This document shows, one piece after another, positions 29,240-37,687 of a stretch of 64,000 bases of DNA. How positions within the stretch are numbered: the stretch's first letter is position 1; each line of letters starts with the position of its first letter. Source of the DNA: Paraburkholderia sp. BL23I1N1 (GTDB taxonomy: Bacteria > Pseudomonadota > Gammaproteobacteria > Burkholderiales > Burkholderiaceae); the NCBI RefSeq assembly GCF_003610295.1, contig NZ_RAPV01000001.1:2542001-2606000 (forward strand), read 5' to 3'. The notes under the pieces are model-generated. The model worked only from the letters and a program-made list of their open reading frames with translations, was not told the DNA's origin and did no database searches. The position numbers and the translations under genes are program-made.

Positions 29240-30139
29240 CTACTGGTTCATTTCCCGCATGAGACGGCCAACCTGCTCGCGCAGCCAGCGATGCGCCGGA
29301 TCCCCGGTCACGCTTCGATGCCAGTAGCCATGAGACTCGAGATCCGGAAGATCGAAGGGTAGCGCGAGGATTCGCGCGTCATACCGCTGCAGCAGCACGA
29401 GGGGGCCCGTGAGCACGAGATCGGTTCGCATCGCAATCAATGGGGCGACCAGATAGTGCTGAACCCGCGTCTGAATCGATCGCCTGAGGCCCAGTCTGTT
29501 CAGTTCGGCATCGACAAGACCCGGTCCCTGGGGGCGGCTGGATACGTGGATATGACCGAACTTGAGGTAGTCGTCGATCGTCAGCTTCTTCCTGGCAAAC
29601 GGGTGATCGTGACGCAGCATGCACGCATACCGGTCGCGGCCCAACGGCTCCTGCTCGAGGTACAGATCGTCGATCAGCGGTGCGTCGATCGCCAGATTGA
29701 CCGCACCGCTGGCGAGTGCTTCCGGAACCTCTTTACGCGTCGTGAAATAACTTTCGATGCGGATACCGGGCGCGAGACGCTGCAGCACCTCCTCCAGTGC
29801 GGGCAGAAGGAGCGCCTCCGTGAGGTCGTTCATGCTGAGCCGGAACGTGCGCTCGGACGAGGCTGGGTCGAAGCGTCCTCCAACGTAGGTACTCGAGTCG
29901 AGCAACTGCAGCGCCTCACGCACCTGGCCGATGATGTTTTCCGAAACGGGCGTCGGCATCATGCCGGCCGACGTACTGACAAACAGCTGATCGTCGAATG
30001 CTTTGCGCATCCGCCCCAGCGCATTACTGACAGCAGGCTGGGTGATGAACAGCAGCTCCGCTGCGCGCGTCAGGTTTCGCGTTCTGTAGACGGCTTCGAA
30101 GACCACGAATAGATTCAGATCCACCTTTGACAAACGCAT
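29240..30139 (-). CDS. LysR-family regulator (NodD/NahR-like group)
   Basis: This 299-aa protein begins MRLSKVDLNLFVVFEAVY and has the helix-turn-helix in NLTRAAELLFITQPAVSNALGRMRK (cut to its core). A GTG seven codons upstream could also be used. It lies 130 nt upstream of the histidine-phosphatase gene on the same strand, so it may head or regulate the hydroxyacid operon. Confidence 0.88.
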   Translation of the reverse strand: MRLSKVDLNLFVVFEAVYRTRNLTRAAELLFITQPAVSNALGRMRKAFDDQLFVSTSAGMMPTPVSENIIGQVREALQLLDSSTYVGGRFDPASSERTFRLSMNDLTEALLLPALEEVLQRLAPGIRIESYFTTRKEVPEALASGAVNLAIDAPLIDDLYLEQEPLGRDRYACMLRHDHPFARKKLTIDDYLKFGHIHVSSRPQGPGLVDAELNRLGLRRSIQTRVQHYLVAPLIAMRTDLVLTGPLVLLQRYDARILALPFDLPDLESHGYWHRSVTGDPAHRWLREQVGRLMREMNQ

Positions 30140-30582
30140 TTTCGAATTCCCCGACGCCACTCGACCTGTAGTTCCGACTCCTTCTGCTCACGCGCACATA
30201 TCGGCGCAAAGCGACGATCGGCGCGGTATCACGGAGCGACCCCGGCGAGTCTACTCCTGCCAGTGCGAGATAGCCAAACGGGCCAAGAGTGGCGGCGGTT
30301 CTGTCCTTCCCATAACACCTCTCGCCAATGAGGTATTCCACAAGCGCGCAACGCTTCTTGTCGCCTTCGGCTGTTTGCCGTCGCGGAATAAAACCGCAAG
30401 CACAGGCGTTCGGAGAAGGACGATTCAAAGCCAAAGGGATCGGGCAATGCAATCCGCAGATTTTCTGTTCGCTGATTGCACGCCCATTACTTTGCGCGCT
30501 CCCGAATCGTTCGTTCGCATGCATCGCAGACAAAGAGGCGATTGCAGCGGGCGCCACTCCGAATACAAGAGGAATCCGCGAA
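30140..30582. other. Divergent promoter region (LysR / lipoprotein gene)
   Basis: These 443 nt between divergent genes contain no convincing gene. At 30385-30410 on the plus strand there is GGAATA, 15 bases, then GCGTT. This is one mismatch away from the ECF-type promoter motif seen elsewhere in the window, but about 170 nt from the next start codon. Confidence 0.35.
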
Positions 30583-31686
30583 ATGAAATTACCTCAGAAA
30601 ACGCTTATTGCCTGGTCATTCGCCGCTTTCACCGCAACACTCACCGCATGCGGCGGTGGCGGCGACAACAATTCCACACCCCCGCCCCCGGCCACCGGCC
30701 CGTTCAAGACCACCGTCCTCGTTTCCGATGGCAGCGTGAGCGCACCGAACATGGACGCCAATCTCAAGAACGGTTGGGGCATTGCATTCAACCCAACCGG
30801 CGTCATGTGGGTGTCCGACAACAACACGAAAAAGTCGACGCTCTATGACGGCAATGGCGTCGTGCAGTCGCTCGTCGTAACGATCCCGCCCGCGGCGAGT
30901 GGACAGGCTGCCGGCCCGACGGGCATCGTGTTCAATACCAGCACCGACTTTGCGATCAGCGCAAACGGCGCCACGAGCAACGCGGTCTTTCTGTGGGCCA
31001 CCGACGCCGGCACGATCGCCGCCTGGTCACCGAAAGTATTGCCGACGCAAGCGGTCAATGCGCACGACGACGGCGCCGGCGGCGCTGTGTACAAGGGTCT
31101 TGCCATCGGCGCGAATGCCGGCCAGAACCTGCTTTACGCGGCGGACTTCCACAACGGCAAGGTCGATGTATTCGACAAGTCGTTCAACAAGGTGCAACTC
31201 GACGGGCAGTTCAAGGACCCCGGCTTGCCGGCCGGCTTTTCCCCTTTCGGGATTCGTGTGGTCGGCACAACCATCTATGTGACGTTTGCGAAGCTCGGTC
31301 CCGATGGACACACCCAGGTGAACGGCGCGGGCAACGGCGCTGTCGACGCGTTCGATACGGCCGGGCACCTCACGAAGCGCATTGCCCAGGGCGGATCGCT
31401 GAACTCGCCGTGGGGCCTTGCCGTGGCTCCTGGTAATTTCGGAGAACTTAGCAATGATCTGCTGGTTGGAAATTTCGGCGACGGCACCGTCGACGCGTTT
31501 GATCCCAATACCGGATCGTTCATAGGCGCCATGACACAGGCGGACGGATCGACTTTCAAGCAGCCGGGTATCTGGGGCATTTCGTTCGGTAACAACGCCG
31601 CCAATCAACCGCTCAATACCTTGTTCTTCGCCGCCGGCCCGACACCGACGACTGGGGTCTATGGTCGGATCGACTTGGCCCAATAA
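30583..31686 (+). CDS. TIGR03118-type secreted beta-propeller-like lipoprotein
   Basis: This 367-aa exported protein has a signal segment ending TLTACGGGG, which gives a lipobox Cys. The body consists of repeated NG(W)G-, SPWGLAV- and LLVGNFGDG-type strands, as in TIGR03118 family proteins predicted to form NHL-like propellers. AGAGGAA precedes the ATG at 30583, and the open frame upstream is ignored. Function is unknown. It is monocistronic and ends at a strong hairpin. Confidence 0.8.
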   Translation: MKLPQKTLIAWSFAAFTATLTACGGGGDNNSTPPPPATGPFKTTVLVSDGSVSAPNMDANLKNGWGIAFNPTGVMWVSDNNTKKSTLYDGNGVVQSLVVTIPPAASGQAAGPTGIVFNTSTDFAISANGATSNAVFLWATDAGTIAAWSPKVLPTQAVNAHDDGAGGAVYKGLAIGANAGQNLLYAADFHNGKVDVFDKSFNKVQLDGQFKDPGLPAGFSPFGIRVVGTTIYVTFAKLGPDGHTQVNGAGNGAVDAFDTAGHLTKRIAQGGSLNSPWGLAVAPGNFGELSNDLLVGNFGDGTVDAFDPNTGSFIGAMTQADGSTFKQPGIWGISFGNNAANQPLNTLFFAAGPTPTTGVYGRIDLAQ

Positions 31687-31699
31687 GGAGCCAACGAAC

Positions 31700-31722
31700 C
31701 GGCGGACGCGGCGCGTCCGCCG
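31700..31722. terminator. Hairpin between convergent genes
   Basis: A perfect 10-bp GC-rich stem (31700-31709 with 31713-31722, 3-nt loop) lies just past the lipoprotein stop codon and before the end of the deaminase-fold gene on the other strand. It has no T-run. Confidence 0.6.
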
Positions 31723-31752
31723 ACTCTGGGCTCTGCGCCATCTGGAAATCCA

Positions 31753-32457
31753 CTACAGTCCAGCGCGTGTTGCCGCTGCCTCAAGCTCCGAACTGAAGGC
31801 CTGATACTTTTGGTTGCTTGTAACCAGCGCCTGTCCGGCCTGAACATTGTTCCATTGATCCAGGGTCATCCTCCCTTGCTTCTTGGTCTGCAAGATTCCC
31901 CATGGCTTTCGATAATAGATGTTCCAGGATGTAATGGAAGCGTTCTTGCTGATCAAAAGATTGAGCTTGGCGAAACAGGAATGCGGCTTTCCGGCGATGT
32001 TATTGCTCGCCTTGTTGCCGTCATGGACAGTGCACGGACTGTCCGACAGATACAGTTTGACCGTGTCGGGCTGCTCGCCATCGCGAGCTTGCGAGTAGTC
32101 CGCCATGATTTCGGGCCACGCAAGGATCAGTCGCTCCTCGGCGTGACCCACCTTATCCTTCAGCCCCTGAACGCCGACCTCGGCCGCGATCTTCTCATTG
32201 ATGGTTCTGCGATCCCCCGCGGAGATCGCTTGCCCGGAACTCCGGAGGGTCGCCTGTTCGATCCGCCCCCTGAGCGCCTGGCCGATCACCTGCACGACAT
32301 TCTGGGTGGAATGCGCGGCCCAGTATCCGAGGTTTCCCGACGTCGAGTTGGATAGCTCGACGACGGCCCAGACGCAATTCCTTCCCTGGTTAGCCGCAAG
32401 AATCGACTGGAAGGCTTCGTTCAAACTGTTCGAGGTAACGATGTGATTCGGGAGCAC
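31753..32457 (-). CDS. Stand-alone cytidine-deaminase-fold protein, possible toxin-type nucleic-acid deaminase
   Basis: This 234-aa protein has no signal peptide or membrane segment. A zinc-deaminase layout can be read: strand CVWAVVEL, strand LGYWAAHS, then His105-Ala-Glu107 in GHAEERLILAW, strand KLYLSDSPC with Cys142, and a second Cys161 in HSCFAKLNLL, followed by strand ITSWNIYY. The Cys-Cys gap is 18 residues instead of the usual 2, an expanded loop. It does not look like TadA or Cdd. Codon use seems less GC-rich than its neighbours. The GTG start has AAGGAG 7 nt upstream. An ECF-type promoter motif lies upstream. No immunity-like partner adjoins it. Function is inferred from the motif only. 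Confidence 0.7.
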   Translation of the reverse strand: MLPNHIVTSNSLNEAFQSILAANQGRNCVWAVVELSNSTSGNLGYWAAHSTQNVVQVIGQALRGRIEQATLRSSGQAISAGDRRTINEKIAAEVGVQGLKDKVGHAEERLILAWPEIMADYSQARDGEQPDTVKLYLSDSPCTVHDGNKASNNIAGKPHSCFAKLNLLISKNASITSWNIYYRKPWGILQTKKQGRMTLDQWNNVQAGQALVTSNQKYQAFSSELEAAATRAGL

Positions 32458-32536
32458 TCGGATTCTCCTTCAGAAGTTTGGGCGAGAAAATGTCGGTCAC
32501 GTGCGAGGCGGAACACCGGCCTGTGCGCTTTCGTAA

Positions 32537-32561
32537 AACATCCCATGAGCCTTTTTATTCC
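32537..32561 (-). promoter_or_regulatory. ECF-type promoter motif upstream of the deaminase-fold gene
   Basis: On the minus strand GGAATA (32561-32556), 14 bases, then ATGTT (32541-32537) followed by TTA. It matches the motif before five other units in this window. The predicted transcript would start about 75 nt before the GTG. This copy has A before TGTT instead of C/G. Confidence 0.6.
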
Positions 32562-32687
32562 CCAACCAGAAGGCAAGACGCACCGTTCACCGCGAATCGT
32601 TTTCATTGCGAGGCCAAGCACCGAAACGTACCCTGCTCTATACTCCTCACCTTTCCGGACCGGCGCGTTTCGCTTTCACGCTGCAAC

Positions 32688-33761
32688 ATGTCCCACCCCC
32701 AGCCGTCGTCGCTTGTTCTCCGATACACCTTCATCGTGATCGTCATTGCGGCTGTCGCAGGAGCGTTCGCGTGGGTCGCTGGCTGGATTCACTGGCCGGG
32801 CAGCGAGAGCGCACTGACGCCCGCCCGGATGATCGACGCCTTCGAGGACAGCATGGGCAGGCACGCCGGCTTTCGCCGCAATCACGCCAAGGGCGTGTGC
32901 GTGAGCGGCTATTTCGACAGCAACGGAAGCGGTGTCGCGCTTTCGCACGCACGCGTGTTCGAGCGCGGCCGCACTCCCGTGATCGGCCGCCTCTCCGCAC
33001 CGGGCGGCAATCCCGCCCAGGACGACGCCGACACGACCGTGCGCAGCTTTGCATTGCTCTTCTCGCTGCACAATGGCGAACAATGGCGCACCGCAATGAA
33101 CTCCGTGCCGATCTTCCAGGTCGCCACGCCACAGGCGCTGTACGAGCAACTGGTGGCGCTGCGGCCGGACGCGCGGACCGGCCGGCGGGACCCCGCAAAA
33201 ATGAGCTCGTTTTTTGCGAAGCACCCCGAAACGACGGCCTTTCGCGAGTGGATCGAGACCCATCCGCCTTCCTCGGCTTTCTATAACGCAATTTACTTCA
33301 GCATCGACGCGTTCCGTTTCGTCGATGCCAACGGCAACACGCGTTTCGTGCGCTGGCGTGTCGTTCCCGACACGCCTTATGCGCCGTCGAACGAACACAC
33401 CAACCCGGCGCGCGACCCCGACTTTCTCGCGCACGATCTCGACCTGCGCTTGCAGACCGGCCCCGTTTCCTGGCACCTCATGCTGACACCCGCAGGCCCG
33501 GGGGACCCGGTCGACGACGCGACGCGCGCATGGCCGGCCGAGCGCGATTTGCATCGGGTGGACGCCGGCATGATCGTGATCGAGCGCGCCGAGAGCCAGA
33601 TCGACGGCGCCTGCCGGGACATCAATTTCGATCCGCTGATCCTCCCCGATGGCATCGCGCCCTCGGACGATCCGCTGCTCGCCGCGCGCTCGGCGGTCTA
33701 CGAGATTTCGTTCGAGCGGCGTACACGCGAAGAGACGGCCGCCGGCACGCGTCCCCGCTAG
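32688..33761 (+). CDS. Catalase-related haem peroxidase (SrpA-like), membrane-anchored or exported
   Basis: This 357-aa protein has an N-terminal hydrophobic segment (about residues 13-33), then the small-catalase domain with active His in FRRNHAKGVCVSG. It continues with FALLFSLHNGEQWRTAMNS and a proximal haem Tyr in SAVYEISFERR. It would remove peroxide at the envelope or periplasm. It is divergent from the deaminase-fold gene, sharing a 230-nt intergenic region, and lies upstream of the ECF sigma gene. No copy of the ECF motif faces it. Confidence 0.85.
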   Translation: MSHPQPSSLVLRYTFIVIVIAAVAGAFAWVAGWIHWPGSESALTPARMIDAFEDSMGRHAGFRRNHAKGVCVSGYFDSNGSGVALSHARVFERGRTPVIGRLSAPGGNPAQDDADTTVRSFALLFSLHNGEQWRTAMNSVPIFQVATPQALYEQLVALRPDARTGRRDPAKMSSFFAKHPETTAFREWIETHPPSSAFYNAIYFSIDAFRFVDANGNTRFVRWRVVPDTPYAPSNEHTNPARDPDFLAHDLDLRLQTGPVSWHLMLTPAGPGDPVDDATRAWPAERDLHRVDAGMIVIERAESQIDGACRDINFDPLILPDGIAPSDDPLLAARSAVYEISFERRTREETAAGTRPR

Positions 33762-33937
33762 AAAGGGCCGCATCGAGACCACCGTCGATGCTGTAAAGAG
33801 CACTTTCACGCGTTGTTCGGTCTCACGTTAAACTAAGCTGTTCGAACTTCGTGGCGAAAAAACGGTGACGAACGATAGTCCAACTATTGGAACGAGGTCG
33901 ACGTGCTCGCAGTGCTTTCGAACACATCTCGGGGAAC

Positions 33938-34501
33938 ATGGGAGATATTCGTTCAATGAACGGTGCAGATTTACCAGGCATGCTTCCCGAAATGCTGCCG
34001 CGCTTGTGGGCGTTCGCGCTTCGCCTGTCGGGTGACCAGCATGACGCCGAGGACCTCGTGCAGCGCGCCTGCCTACGCGGACTCGAACGCGCCCACCAGC
34101 TTCAGCCCGACACGGCTCCGTTGAGCTGGATGTTCTCGATTGTCCATTCAACGTGGATCAACGAACTGCGCGCCCGTAGCGTGCGCCGACGATCCAGTTT
34201 CGATTGGGACGACGACTTCCTCGAAAATCTTCCGGACCCCGTCGACAGGAGTCCCGAAACGCAATTGATGCACGGGCAGATCGTCGACGCTGTCGAATGC
34301 TTGCCGGAGACACAGCGCGTCGTGATGCTGCTCGTCGCCGTGGAAGGCCTGAGCTATCAGCAAGCCGCCGACGTGCTCGAGGTGCCCATCGGCACGGTCA
34401 TGAGCCGCCTGTCGCGCGCCCGCCAGGCGGTCGGCGCGCTGCTTGGCGGCGACACGCCGAAAGTCCGGCCCGCGAAGATACCTAAGGATTCGATCGCATG
34501 A
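33938..34501 (+). CDS. ECF-type RNA polymerase sigma factor
   Basis: This 187-aa sigma-70 family protein has region 2 (about 10-80: LRLSGDQHDAEDLVQRACLR, then PLSWMFSIVHSTWINELRA) and region 4 (about 110-170: LPETQRVVMLLVAVEGLSYQ, then VLEVPIGTVMSRLSRARQ). Two starts are possible, 33938 and 33956. The first has GGGGA close by. The stop overlaps the start of the anti-sigma gene as ATGA, the classic sigma/anti-sigma arrangement. It is the likely reader of the GGAATA-N14/15-nTGTT motif found at six places in the window. Confidence 0.92.
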   Translation: MGDIRSMNGADLPGMLPEMLPRLWAFALRLSGDQHDAEDLVQRACLRGLERAHQLQPDTAPLSWMFSIVHSTWINELRARSVRRRSSFDWDDDFLENLPDPVDRSPETQLMHGQIVDAVECLPETQRVVMLLVAVEGLSYQQAADVLEVPIGTVMSRLSRARQAVGALLGGDTPKVRPAKIPKDSIA

Positions 34502-35394
34502 TGGCTGACGACGCTCAACTTCTCGCTTACGTGGATGGCGGCCTGTCGCCCGAGGTTCGCAGCGCGATCGAAGCGCGGCTGCGCGCTTCCACCGAAGCGA
34601 GGGAAAAGGTCGCGCTGCTGCGCGCTTCGCGACTCGATTTCGAGAACGCCTTCGGGCAACAGACTCTCCCACCGGTGCCCGATTCGCTCAAGCTCAAGGT
34701 CGACGAATTGGTCCGCGCGCATCGCGCCCGGGAATCGAACGACCCGGCCCTGCCGCCCGGCGAAAGAGCGCCCTCCGTACCCGTGCGCTCGCGCCTGCGC
34801 GGCGTCCCGGTCTGGCTTGCCGCGGCCTGCGTGGCCGGCGCTTTCGCCTGCGGCCTGTTCGTGCGGTTCGGCCCGCTTTCAAGTCCGCTTTCAAGCGGCG
34901 GCGCACAGATCGCCTCCAACGCCGACGTATCGCCGTGGGTGGCTGCGGCGGTCGGTTATCAGAAGCTGTACACGCGCGAGACCGTCGCGTACACGCAGGA
35001 AGATCCGGAGGCCGCCGCGAAGACCGTCAGAGATATCCGCAGCGACGACCGGCTCGCCTTGCGCGTTCCGGATTTGACGAACGCCGGGCTGACGTTCAAG
35101 TCGGTGCAACGCCTGCGCTTCAACAACAAGCCGCTCGTGCAGATCGTCTATTTGCCACAAAACGGCCCGCCCATCGCGCTCTGCGTGATGAAAGACTCGA
35201 AGCCGGACCAGCCGGTCGCGACGAAGACGCTCGATGCCATGGACGTCACGACGTGGCGGCAAGCCGAGCTGAGCTACGCGCTTATCGGGAAGTCGGGCGA
35301 CGTCGATCTCGCCGCGCTCGGCAAGCGCATTGCCAATCTCGACATGGCTCCGCTGTTCAGCAATGCCTCACCGAACGCACACGCCACATCCTGA
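34498..35394 (+). CDS. Transmembrane anti-sigma factor (paralogue 1)
   Basis: This 298-aa protein has a short N-terminal cytoplasmic anti-sigma-like domain (QLLAYVDGGLSPEVRSAIEA, no zinc-type HxxxCxxC), one membrane helix (about 103-122) and a ~170-aa periplasmic domain. It is translationally coupled to the ECF gene. The periplasmic part has a well-conserved block (LTFKSVQRLRFNNKPLVQIV, cut) shared with the paralogue at 35698. It probably holds the sigma factor at the membrane until a periplasmic signal arrives. Confidence 0.85.
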   Translation: MMADDAQLLAYVDGGLSPEVRSAIEARLRASTEAREKVALLRASRLDFENAFGQQTLPPVPDSLKLKVDELVRAHRARESNDPALPPGERAPSVPVRSRLRGVPVWLAAACVAGAFACGLFVRFGPLSSPLSSGGAQIASNADVSPWVAAAVGYQKLYTRETVAYTQEDPEAAAKTVRDIRSDDRLALRVPDLTNAGLTFKSVQRLRFNNKPLVQIVYLPQNGPPIALCVMKDSKPDQPVATKTLDAMDVTTWRQAELSYALIGKSGDVDLAALGKRIANLDMAPLFSNASPNAHATS

Positions 35395-35697
35395 TGACGG
35401 CATGCCCGAGCGCGTTGCGCGACAGCGACGCATCGGGCCGTGGCACGGCGAGTCGCAGCAAGCCTTGCAGTAAGCTTTTACTGTGAGCAGGCGCGCGATA
35501 TTGGACGTTCTCAGGCGTTGCCAGAACGTCGCCTCCGCACCACGCCGCTCGACGGCGAACGCGCCCGCGCGGGCCCGAAAAAAATCTTGTAGCTCGATGG
35601 AATAATGTCGAGCCACGGGTGTTTTATCACTAGCCCTTATGGCGTCATGCGGTTTTGGGCGAGGCGTCCCATTCCGCGAAGAGCGAAGACAGGCCTT
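35395..35697. other. Intergenic region between the two anti-sigma paralogues
   Basis: These 303 nt hold no gene. They contain the ECF-type promoter motif at 35599-35623, so the second anti-sigma gene is separately expressed from the sigma/anti-sigma pair. Confidence 0.5.
35599..35623 (+). promoter_or_regulatory. ECF-type promoter motif upstream of anti-sigma paralogue 2
   Basis: GGAATA (35599-35604), 14 bases, then GTGTT (35619-35623) followed by TTA. It lies about 75 nt before the ATG of the second anti-sigma paralogue. It would give negative feedback if that protein restrains the ECF factor. Confidence 0.65.
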
Positions 35698-36732
35698 ATG
35701 AATCCGGACGACATCGAATTAATGGCCTACGTGGACGGCACACTGCCCGCCCATGAGCGCGAAGCCGTGGAGCGCGCGCTGAACGGCTCTCCCGATGCCA
35801 TGCGACGCGTCGCGAGGCTCAGGGCGTCGCGCCTGCCTTACGCGGAAGCGTTCGCGCAGCAGTCGCTGCCGCCGGTGCCTGAAAGCCTGATCGCGCGGAT
35901 TGGCGAGATGGCACACGCGGCGAAAAAGTCACTGCAAGACCCCGCCCGGAACGAGCTGCCGGGCCGGCCAGGCGCAGCTGCGCCGCTCGGGCGCGATGCG
36001 AGCGCCAACGACGCCGTCGTGCCACAACCTGTCGGCGCCCCGGCATCAGCACCGATCCGTTCGCGCTTGCGCGTCGCGCCCGCGTGGCTCGCCGTCGCGT
36101 TCGTCGTGGGGGCGTTCGCCTGCGGGTTCGTGCTGCGCCTCGGGAGCGGCGTCGGACCCGCCTCGACGGTAGGCGCATCGGTGGCGTCGGTGGGAACGGG
36201 CGTATCGGGCGTATCGCCCTGGGTCATGGCCGCCGCCAGCTATCAGCAACTCTATTCTCGCGACACGCTCGCTAACGTCGAATCCGATCCCGCGTTGGTG
36301 GCGAAAACGGTCGCGCAGATTCGCGACGACGATGGCCTCGCCGTTCGCATTCCGGACTTGAGCGCCTTTGGCCTCACGTTCAAACGTGTGCAGCGCCTGC
36401 GTTTCAACGACAAGCCGCTCATTCAGATCGTCTATCTGCCCAAACAAGGCGCGCCCGTGGCATTGTGCGTGATAAAGGAAGCCAAGCCCGACGCGAACCA
36501 GGCAACGCAGCAGGTTGCGTCGATGACGGTCGTCACCTGGCGTCAGTCCGAACTCGGCTACGCGCTGATCGGTCCGCCCCACGGCCTCGATCTGAATGCG
36601 CTTGGCGACAGCATTTCCACCCGCAGCGCAGCGCCGCTCTTCGGTTCTTTGCCGGCGCCTGTTCTCGCCCCCATTCCCGCGCCCGTTCAACGCGCCGCCC
36701 TCGACACGCGAATTATTCCAGCCACGGAATAA
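35698..36732 (+). CDS. Transmembrane anti-sigma factor-like protein (paralogue 2)
   Basis: This 344-aa protein is a tandem duplicate of the preceding anti-sigma factor: same N-terminus (LMAYVDGTLPAHEREAVE), a longer Ala/Pro-rich linker, one membrane helix (about 127-147) and the same periplasmic domain (LTFKRVQRLRFNDKPLIQIV, cut). The start is ATG 35698. It carries no sigma gene of its own, but an ECF-type promoter precedes it. It may titrate the same sigma factor with a different signal or set point. Confidence 0.82.
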   Translation: MNPDDIELMAYVDGTLPAHEREAVERALNGSPDAMRRVARLRASRLPYAEAFAQQSLPPVPESLIARIGEMAHAAKKSLQDPARNELPGRPGAAAPLGRDASANDAVVPQPVGAPASAPIRSRLRVAPAWLAVAFVVGAFACGFVLRLGSGVGPASTVGASVASVGTGVSGVSPWVMAAASYQQLYSRDTLANVESDPALVAKTVAQIRDDDGLAVRIPDLSAFGLTFKRVQRLRFNDKPLIQIVYLPKQGAPVALCVIKEAKPDANQATQQVASMTVVTWRQSELGYALIGPPHGLDLNALGDSISTRSAAPLFGSLPAPVLAPIPAPVQRAALDTRIIPATE

Positions 36733-36750
36733 TTCGCGCGCTTCGCTGTT
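36726..36750 (+). promoter_or_regulatory. ECF-type promoter motif upstream of the FecR-type gene
   Basis: GGAATA (36726-36731), 14 bases, then CTGTT (36746-36750) followed by GTG. The -35 element overlaps the stop codon of the upstream gene. The motif ends about 50 nt before the FecR-type start codon. Confidence 0.65.
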
Positions 36751-36801
36751 GTGTTGAAGAGGCCGGCGTTAGCCGGCATCGTCAACCTTCGAGCGAAGCA
36801 C

Positions 36802-37656
36802 ATGGCTTATCGACTGCGGGCATGGGCCCTGGGTGTCGTCCTGCTGGCTACGCTGTCCTCGCCCGCACGCGCGGCCTGGACACTGGTCAGCGCCGATTCT
36901 CCCATCACGGTGGTGCGCGCGACAAACGTGTTCGCGCTCGGTGCTGGCGAGTCCCTGCGCGCCGACGATCTGATTCTGTCGCCGCGACAAGGCGTCGTGC
37001 AGATTCAGGACGACAACAGCACGCTCGTCGCGCTCGGTGCACAGTCGCGCGTGATGCTGCAGGCGGATGGGCGCATCGCCTTCCTGCACGGCTGGATGAA
37101 GATCGCTCATGCGTGCAAGGCTGCGTCATGTCCCCAACGGATCGTGGAGACAGAGCGCGGCGCGCTTCGCCTGAGCACGAGCACAGACGCGGCGGCGGCC
37201 ATCGTCGCCACGCCCGACGACGCAGGCGATATCGCCGTGTTCAGCGAAAGCGGCGTGCACACGCTCGCCCTCAAACCGCCTCAAACGATCCCCGCCGGAA
37301 GCTTCGCCGAACTCTCTGGCAACGCGCCCGCCGCCCACATTCTGCCGCGACCATCCAGCGCATTCCTTGCCGCCATGCCAGCCGCGTTTCGCGACGCGCT
37401 GCAGCCGCTCACCATTGGCACCACGCCTCCCAGCGCCGCCTTGAAGCCGTTGCGCTCCGCCACCTACGACGACATCGCGCCGTGGCTCACGACCACGTTG
37501 CCCGAGCGCAAGCGCTTTGCCGCGCGCTTTCACGCGCGGCTCGCGGACAGCGCGTTTCGCGGATCGATCGCGAACCATCTGAATACGCTGCCCGAGTGGC
37601 GCGTGTTCCTTTATCCGCCCATACGTGCTGCCAATAACCCGGTTCGTTATCCATGA
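36802..37656 (+). CDS. Exported FecR-domain-like protein
   Basis: This 284-aa protein has a signal peptide (about 1-24, ending ARAAW) and then a FecR-type beta-rich region (VRATNVFALGAGESLRADDL, then STLVALGAQSRVMLQADGRI, each cut to 20 or fewer). The C-terminal ~100 residues are helical and unrecognised. The start is ATG 36802. FecR domains usually transmit periplasmic signals to ECF sigma factors, but this one lacks the cytoplasmic half. It has its own ECF-type promoter. Confidence 0.7.
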   Translation: MAYRLRAWALGVVLLATLSSPARAAWTLVSADSPITVVRATNVFALGAGESLRADDLILSPRQGVVQIQDDNSTLVALGAQSRVMLQADGRIAFLHGWMKIAHACKAASCPQRIVETERGALRLSTSTDAAAAIVATPDDAGDIAVFSESGVHTLALKPPQTIPAGSFAELSGNAPAAHILPRPSSAFLAAMPAAFRDALQPLTIGTTPPSAALKPLRSATYDDIAPWLTTTLPERKRFAARFHARLADSAFRGSIANHLNTLPEWRVFLYPPIRAANNPVRYP

Positions 37657-37687
37657 AACGCCGCGCCAAAACCGCTTGAAACACGCC

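Noticed and set aside
30385..30410. Possible seventh ECF-type promoter before the lipoprotein gene
   Set aside because: The -10 half is GCGTT instead of nTGTT and it lies about 170 nt from the start codon. Too weak to claim.
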